A stretch of 10,929 bases of DNA, taken from positions 1 through 10,929 of the forward strand of contig JAOUJR010000034.1 of NCBI GenBank assembly GCA_029883145.1, given 5' to 3'. How positions within the stretch are numbered: the first letter of the stretch is position 1; every line of letters begins with the position of its first letter. The notes under the pieces are model-generated. The model worked only from the letters and a program-made list of their open reading frames with translations, had not been told where the DNA came from and did no database searches. Shown here one piece after another: positions 6,722-10,929 of the stretch. A program made the position numbers and the translations under genes. Origin of the DNA: Nitrospirota bacterium (GTDB lineage: Bacteria; Nitrospirota; Thermodesulfovibrionia; Thermodesulfovibrionales; SM23-35).

Positions 6722-7042
6722 TCACTCCTTAATGTTTAATGTAAAATGTAATGTGCGATGGTAGAGTCCGAGCAGGTCAACTGTCTCTGTCCATGATGTT
6801 TGCACCCGTACCATTTTATCTGTTTTTGTCACCACTAAGTCTTTCTCCTCGATAGGAATGTTAAATTCCTGGGCCCTCTGAAAAATTTGTGCCCTTGTCT
6901 TGTCAGTTTCCCCGAGACTGGTCCTTGCAATCTCTTTTGCATCAGATTTAAAAGCGGTATAACGGTAGTATGGCATACCGAATTGAAACCCCGAATATAC
7001 AAGAAGTGCAAGGATTGCAAACCAAAAAATTGCCTTTTTCAA
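6722..7042 (-). CDS. Small membrane-anchored protein of the lepB neighbourhood (DUF4845-like)
   Basis: A 106-aa protein with one N-terminal transmembrane segment (about residues 4-23, FWFAILALLVYSGFQFG) and a soluble remainder predicted to face outward. The layout of anchor, short conserved helix, and beta strands ending near the C-terminus resembles the DUF4845 proteins that often sit beside lepB, but the match is by shape and context, not by a firm motif. The function is unknown. The start is TTG (7042-7040) with GGGAGG eight bases upstream, and it overlaps the lepB stop (TTGA), so translation is probably coupled to lepB. The last residues, LHFTLNIKE, are encoded partly by three heptamer units, so the C-terminus may have been altered by repeat insertion. 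Confidence 0.8.
   Translation of the reverse strand: MKKAIFWFAILALLVYSGFQFGMPYYRYTAFKSDAKEIARTSLGETDKTRAQIFQRAQEFNIPIEEKDLVVTKTDKMVRVQTSWTETVDLLGLYHRTLHFTLNIKE
6731..6751. repeat. Three heptamer units in the 3' end of the small protein gene
   Basis: AATGTTT (6731), AATGTAA (6738) and AATGTAA (6745) follow each other with exact 7-bp period. They encode the last residues before the stop codon. The run is short and could be chance, but it matches the period of the longer arrays nearby. Confidence 0.5.
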
Positions 7043-7650
7043 TTTATCAACCTCCCTATCCTGTTAAACCTGAGCCATTTGCTGATGTCCCAGGACCAAT
7101 AGATAATAAGCGCCTTCCCCCTTATCTCATGTATATCAACGAAGCCCCAGTATCTGCTATCGTAACTCTGGTCGCGATTATCTCCCATGACAAAGACCTT
7201 ATCTTTCGGTACCTGCAATGGCCCAAAATTGTCTCTTGGATCATTTCCCTTGGGCCTTATCATTTTATCTGCGTGGAATATATACGGTTCTTCAACAACA
7301 TGTCCGTTCACATACACTATTTTGTCCCTCTCCTCTAATATATCACCTTCGGTACCTATGACCCTTTTTATAAAATCTCTTTTGGGATCTTCGGGATATT
7401 TAAAAACTATTATATCCCCTCTCTGAGGTTTTCTTAACACTAAAATCCGATTATCAGAAAAAGGAACCTTGGTCCCATATATGAATTTATTGACGAGCAA
7501 ATGGTCACCTACAAGAAGTGTGGGAACCATAGACCCGGAAGGAATTTTAAATGCCTGAACTATATACGCTCTTATCAGGAGTGCGAGAAGCAGTGCGGTG
7601 ATAATCGCTTTTGCATATTCCCATATCTGTCTTTTTCTGTCTTTTTTCAT
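7039..7650 (-). CDS. lepB: Signal peptidase I
   Basis: A membrane serine protease that removes signal peptides from exported preproteins on the outer face of the inner membrane. The 203-aa form has a single N-terminal transmembrane segment (about residues 11-31) after a basic cytoplasmic stretch. The catalytic Ser40 is in IPSGSMVPTLLVGD and the general-base Lys95 in DFIKRVIGTEGD. Box E, GDNRDQSYDSRYWGFV, spans 157-171. Length is normal for a one-anchor type I peptidase. AGAGGTGG lies seven bases before the ATG, and the ATG directly abuts the stop of the ROK kinase gene. It overlaps the next gene by four bases. Confidence 0.97.
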   Translation of the reverse strand: MKKDRKRQIWEYAKAIITALLLALLIRAYIVQAFKIPSGSMVPTLLVGDHLLVNKFIYGTKVPFSDNRILVLRKPQRGDIIVFKYPEDPKRDFIKRVIGTEGDILEERDKIVYVNGHVVEEPYIFHADKMIRPKGNDPRDNFGPLQVPKDKVFVMGDNRDQSYDSRYWGFVDIHEIRGKALIIYWSWDISKWLRFNRIGRLIN

Positions 7651-8589
7651 TCAGATACCACCTCTAAAAGAATTATTATGGAAAACAAGCCCTGCTGATC
7701 CAATAATTCCTGCGTCATCCCCGAGCAAAGAAGGAACAATTTTTACTTTATCAAAAAGTTCCTTAAATGCCCTTTTTGATGCCTCTTTTATTGCCTCCTG
7801 AATATAGATATCCCAAGCCCCTGTGAGGCCACCTGTAAAGATAACTGCATCAGGGCTCATCAGGTTGATGACATTCGCTACCCCAATGCCAAGATATTTC
7901 CCTGCATCTCTCAGTATCTCTCTGGAGAGAATATCACCATCAAGTGCTGCTCTGTAAACATACTCGGATGTAATTTTGTAAAAGTTCCCGTTGCAGATTT
8001 CGGTTAACGAACTTTCTCTACCTTCTTCAAGAGCAGCTACTACCTTTAATAGTATTGCATTTGCAGATGCATACGACTCGAGACAACCGAAATTACCACA
8101 GTGGCACCTGTTCCCATTCGCATTGATGGTCATGTGACCAACCTCAGCTGCAACATTGAGTAGTTTTTTGTCCTGTATTATACCGCCTCCTATGCCTGTG
8201 CCAAGAGTAAAAAGAAAAAAGCTCGGGAACTCTTTTCCTGCACCAACCCAGTTTTCTCCAAATGCTGCAGCATTTGCATCATTCTCAATGAATACCGGTA
8301 CACTGAATCTCTCTTTTATTTCACTTATAAGGTGAAGCCCTTTTATCGCAGGGAGATTCGGTGAGATTAATACATTACCGCCTTCTCTGTCAATAAGGCC
8401 TGCGATACCAAGACCAATCCCTGCAATCTCATCAGAGAACAGACTGCTTACTGAACTAAGGATTGAATCAAGTATCTCTTCGGATGTTGGTTCTTTTATC
8501 TTTTTAACCACATCTCCATCTCTCGAGACTAACGCCACCCTGAGGTTTGTGCCACCGAGGTCCATACCTATTGCATATTTCTTTTTCAC
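7651..8589 (-). CDS. ROK family sugar kinase (probable glucokinase)
   Basis: A 312-aa cytoplasmic kinase of the ROK family, most likely phosphorylating glucose or a related hexose with ATP. The N-terminal phosphate loop is DLGGTNLR at 10-17. The sugar-binding block has ENDANAAAFGE at 102-112 with the catalytic base Asp104, then GTGIGGG at 130-136 and Glu149-His152 (EVGH). The ROK zinc motif CHCGNFGCLE spans 162-171 (Cys162, Cys164, Cys169). There is no N-terminal DNA-binding domain, so it is an enzyme and not a ROK repressor. The start is GTG, overlapping the ferredoxin stop by four bases (GTGA). With the GH57 enzyme it may act in glucan and glucose use, but the two are in different transcription units. 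Substrate is inferred from family only. Confidence 0.92.
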   Translation of the reverse strand: MKKKYAIGMDLGGTNLRVALVSRDGDVVKKIKEPTSEEILDSILSSVSSLFSDEIAGIGLGIAGLIDREGGNVLISPNLPAIKGLHLISEIKERFSVPVFIENDANAAAFGENWVGAGKEFPSFFLFTLGTGIGGGIIQDKKLLNVAAEVGHMTINANGNRCHCGNFGCLESYASANAILLKVVAALEEGRESSLTEICNGNFYKITSEYVYRAALDGDILSREILRDAGKYLGIGVANVINLMSPDAVIFTGGLTGAWDIYIQEAIKEASKRAFKELFDKVKIVPSLLGDDAGIIGSAGLVFHNNSFRGGI

Positions 8590-8804
8590 TTTTTTTCTTC
8601 TCTGTAAACTTCTATTGCGATTTCAGGGCACATCTGCGCACACATCGCACACCCTGTACACTTATCAAGATGTTCAGGATGTGCAGGGAAATAGCCTTTT
8701 CCATTGAATACGTTTTCAATAACGATGACGCCTAACAGGCATGCATCAACACAATAAGTGCAGCCCTTACACATCTCCCTGTCTATGACAATTATACCTT
8801 TCAT
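8586..8804 (-). CDS. Small 2x[4Fe-4S] ferredoxin, KorD/VorD-like
   Basis: A 72-aa protein with two complete cluster motifs: Cys12, 15, 18 and 22 (CKGCTYCVDAC), and Cys49, 52, 55 and 59 (CTGCAMCAQMC). The spacing, the central GKGYFPAHPE stretch and the EIAIEVYRE tail resemble the delta subunit of 2-oxoacid:ferredoxin oxidoreductases (KorD/VorD). Usually korA and korB follow directly; here a ROK kinase follows with a four-base overlap, so the partner subunits are elsewhere or it acts as a free electron carrier. The first motif lacks the common proline after its fourth cysteine (ACLLG), which also occurs in KorD-like proteins. A weak AAGG lies four bases upstream of the ATG. A promoter may lie in the 171-bp AT-rich gap ahead, but I cannot fix one. 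Confidence 0.9.
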   Translation of the reverse strand: MKGIIVIDREMCKGCTYCVDACLLGVIVIENVFNGKGYFPAHPEHLDKCTGCAMCAQMCPEIAIEVYREEKK

Positions 8805-8829
8805 TTACCTTAGTAACACCACAAATAAT

Positions 8830-8979
8830 ATAATGAAGATGTTGTGAAAAAATTTATTTATTGATACCTTAATGTACCTCAAACTAATGGTTTTTGAATA
8901 TTTTAGTGGATATAACAAATAAAAATATTTTCAATAAGCTCATCAAGTTAAATAAATTTTTGAACAATGTCTTCATTAT
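8830..8979. repeat. 150-bp AT-rich element with 30-bp terminal inverted repeats
   Basis: The left arm (8831-8860) and the right arm (8949-8978) are reverse complements at 26 of 30 positions. Two of the mismatches become G-U pairs in plus-sense RNA, and one more pair forms outside the arms. Both outer ends read TAATGAAGA inward. Further in, TTGAT (8861) matches the complement of ATCAA near 8942-8946 after a 2-base shift, so the hairpin is longer than its perfect part. TA dinucleotides flank ATGAAGA on both sides, as expected for a TA-targeting MITE, but a TA at a palindrome end is uninformative by itself. The right end supplies the recN stop codon. It fills nearly all of the 171-bp gap before the ferredoxin gene, and I see no gene in it. 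Confidence 0.75.
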
Positions 8980-10625
8980 TCTAACTTAGTACTCCCGAGT
9001 AATTCACGCGCGTGTTTAAGCGACACCTCTGTTATTCTCCCGCTCAGCATCCGTGCGATCTCATTTTGTCTTTCCTTGCCTGATAGTTCTTTCACTTCAA
9101 CACATACCCTTCCATCCTTCTGCCTCTTCTCTATTTTAATATGAAAATCCCCAAGAGAGGCGATCTGTGGAAGATGAGTGGTACAGAGAACCTGGTGTTT
9201 ATTTGATATTGTCTTGAGTTTCTTGCCAACACTTTCAGCAGTTTTACCTCCGATACCTGCATCCACTTCATCAAATATAAGAATGGGTATATTGTCAACA
9301 TCGGCAAGGATACCCTTCAAAGCAAGCATAACCCTCGAAAGCTCCCCACCTGAAGCGATTTTTACAAGTGGCTTATGAGGCTCTCCAGGGTTTGCTGAAA
9401 ACATAAACTCCACTCTATCAAACCCGTGGGATGTGAGAGCTTCCTTGCTTATATCTATCCTGAACTCGGCATTACCAAATGCGAGTTCCCTGAGTTCATT
9501 TTCAACGAGTCCTTCTATTCTTTTCGCTATCTTTTTTCTTTTTTCTGAGAGGGAAAGTGCCGCATTGAGGAGCATCTCTTCTTTTACGTTACGTTCAGCC
9601 TCTATCGAGTCAAGTCTTTCGTCTGAAAGTTCGAGTCCCTTGAGTTCTTTTTCTGCTTCAACCCTGTAGCTGAGGATTGTATCTATCCCCTCGCCGTACT
9701 TCCTCTCAAGCCTCTTGATTAATTCAAGCCTTTCTTCGATTTCGGTGAGCTTTTCAGGTTCAATGTTATATTTATCTTTGCATCCTCTTAAGGAGATTAC
9801 CGCATCTTCAATGAGCGGAAGGGCTGACTCAAGCACATTCAACGTATTCGATATGTTCTGGTCTATAGATGCCATCTCTCTTACTTTTGAGGCTACAGAT
9901 GAAAACTTTTCCATACATGAGCCTTCAGAGTCATAGAGTGTTGAATAGGCTGCCTCTGTTAATTCATTTAATCTGCTCAGATTCGAGAGGATTTTCTTCT
10001 CTTCAATCAACCCCTCTTTCTCGTCTTGTCTCAGAGAGGCTGCGTCTATTTCATGAATCTGAAACCTGAGAAGGTCAAGCCTGTGCGCCCTTTCCTTTAC
10101 CTTTTGTGTTAACTCATCACTTTCTTTTTTCAGTGCCTGTACTTCATGATAAAGGGATTCCACTGTTCCTATGTCATCGTGATGTCTGCCATATGCGTCG
10201 AGAAGGAGTCTATGTGTATCCACAGACATAAGGCTCTGGTGTTCGTGCTGACCGTGAATATCTATAAGAGATTTACCAATCTCGGAAAGGCTCTGGATGT
10301 TTGCCATCGTGTCATTTATATACGCCCTGCTCTTCCCCATAAGAGAAATTGATCTCCTCAGTATAAGTTCGTGAGATACATCAATGCCAATGTCAGGAAG
10401 GTTGCTGTCTCTCTTTACTTCAAAATAGGCCTGAACAACTGCCTCCTTTTCTCCTGCTCTCACCAGGTCTGATTGTGCCCTGCTCCCAAGTGCGAGGCTC
10501 AGGGCATCAATGATTATAGTCTTTCCTGCGCCTGTCTCACCGGTGAGCACATTGAGTCCTGCATCAAATCTGACCCTCAGATCATCAATGATCGCAAGAT
10601 TCTTAATCCAGAGTTCTTTTAACAT
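8976..10625 (-). CDS. recN: DNA repair protein RecN
   Basis: An SMC-like ATPase that acts early in double-strand break repair and helps hold broken ends or sister duplexes together. The 549-aa length is normal. The N-terminal head has Walker A GETGAGKT at 29-36, and DIHGQHEHQSL at 122-132 is typical of RecN. Residues about 150-375 form the two coiled-coil arms with a short hinge. The C-terminal head has the ABC signature SGGELSR at 425-431, Walker B ILIFDEVDAGIGG at 448-460 and the switch His484. The start MLKELWIKNLAIID is canonical; the Shine-Dalgarno is poor (AAGG 13 bases upstream). The stop lies in the right arm of the inverted-repeat element. I see no LexA-type operator in the short upstream gap. 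Confidence 0.97.
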   Translation of the reverse strand: MLKELWIKNLAIIDDLRVRFDAGLNVLTGETGAGKTIIIDALSLALGSRAQSDLVRAGEKEAVVQAYFEVKRDSNLPDIGIDVSHELILRRSISLMGKSRAYINDTMANIQSLSEIGKSLIDIHGQHEHQSLMSVDTHRLLLDAYGRHHDDIGTVESLYHEVQALKKESDELTQKVKERAHRLDLLRFQIHEIDAASLRQDEKEGLIEEKKILSNLSRLNELTEAAYSTLYDSEGSCMEKFSSVASKVREMASIDQNISNTLNVLESALPLIEDAVISLRGCKDKYNIEPEKLTEIEERLELIKRLERKYGEGIDTILSYRVEAEKELKGLELSDERLDSIEAERNVKEEMLLNAALSLSEKRKKIAKRIEGLVENELRELAFGNAEFRIDISKEALTSHGFDRVEFMFSANPGEPHKPLVKIASGGELSRVMLALKGILADVDNIPILIFDEVDAGIGGKTAESVGKKLKTISNKHQVLCTTHLPQIASLGDFHIKIEKRQKDGRVCVEVKELSGKERQNEIARMLSGRITEVSLKHARELLGSTKLE

Positions 10626-10663
10626 TTAAAAGAAATGACCTTCATTAAAAAGCGCATAGAGAA

Positions 10664-10929
10664 TTAATATTTTACAACAAATCCTTTAAGATCACCAATG
10701 AATGTTTCCCATTTTACTTCGATATCCGTAACCAGTGAACCAGGTGGACCAGTGGAACATTTTTTAATAGCCTGCTCTATAGTATCCTTTTTACCTTCGA
10801 ATACAGCCTCAACTCTGCCATCATAGAGATTTCTCACCCAGCCGTTCAGGCCAAGCTTATAAGCAACATCCCTGGTAAATGCCCTGAAAAAGACCCCCTG
10901 AACTCTCCCTTCAATGAATAAATGAACTC
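10664..10929 (-). CDS. acyP: Acylphosphatase (5' end beyond window)
   Basis: Hydrolyses the carboxyl-phosphate bond of acylphosphates. The visible 87 residues cover nearly the whole of a protein usually about 90 aa long; only the first few residues lie beyond the right edge. Both signatures are intact: EGRVQGVFFRAFTRDVA, whose Arg15 (visible numbering) corresponds to the phosphate-binding Arg, and NGWVRNLYDGRVE, whose Asn33 corresponds to the catalytic Asn. STGPPGSLVTDIEVKWE then follows as in the family. The stop TAA (10666-10664) is 38 bases before recN, so the two are probably cotranscribed. Confidence 0.95.
   Translation of the reverse strand, partial: VHLFIEGRVQGVFFRAFTRDVAYKLGLNGWVRNLYDGRVEAVFEGKKDTIEQAIKKCSTGPPGSLVTDIEVKWETFIGDLKGFVVKY

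Noticed and set aside
6722..7042. Firm assignment of the 106-aa protein to DUF4845
   Set aside because: Size, anchor and lepB adjacency fit, but no diagnostic motif could be confirmed by eye, so it is kept as DUF4845-like only.
10626..10663. Terminator or LexA box between acyP and recN
   Set aside because: Only a 5-bp palindrome (AATGA with TCATT) is present, with no stable stem plus T-tract and no operator-like match.

Overview
All supportable genes in this window lie on the minus strand, so transcription runs from high to low coordinates. The content is bacterial and mostly conserved: riboflavin biosynthesis, NusB, signal peptidase I, RecN, a ROK sugar kinase, a dicluster ferredoxin and a GH57 glucanotransferase/amylase. 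Moderate GC (roughly 40 percent by eye), a KorD-type ferredoxin, a GH57 enzyme and a fused RibBA suggest an anaerobic or deep-branching Gram-negative lineage such as Nitrospirota or a relative. That placement is an inference, not a proof.

Layout in order of transcription: a 5'-truncated acylphosphatase (10929-10664); recN (10625-8976); a 150-bp AT-rich inverted-repeat element that starts at the recN stop (8979-8830); then a tight block of a 72-aa 2x[4Fe-4S] ferredoxin, a ROK kinase, lepB and a 106-aa membrane-anchored protein, with overlapping or abutting ends. The block continues into ribE, ribBA, ribH, nusB and a calcineurin-like phosphoesterase. After a clear sigma70-type promoter (2923-2951) come a GH57 glucanotransferase/amylase that probably starts at CTG, and an exported FlgT_C-like protein that runs off the left edge. 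No ribD and no FMN riboswitch are visible. No gene-free stretch exceeds 300 bases; the longest (8805-8975) is mostly the inverted-repeat element.

The most notable structure is not a gene. Degenerate arrays with an exact 7-bp period (units such as TGAGTTA, TGTGAGT, GCTCGTT, CATTTCT) occur in at least six places between 626 and 6751. They sit at gene borders or inside coding sequence. One array of eight heptads lies exactly between a perfect Shine-Dalgarno sequence and the ribBA start. One carries the ribH stop and fills the ribH-nusB gap. One covers the ribE stop. One encodes an in-frame insert in the GH57 enzyme. One builds the N-terminal tail and part of the signal segment of the leftmost protein. 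Several arrays have complementary arms that could fold in mRNA. They resemble the heptanucleotide STRR repeats known from heterocystous cyanobacteria, but the gene content here is not cyanobacterial. Apart from these arrays I see no novel defence, mobile or biosynthetic system.
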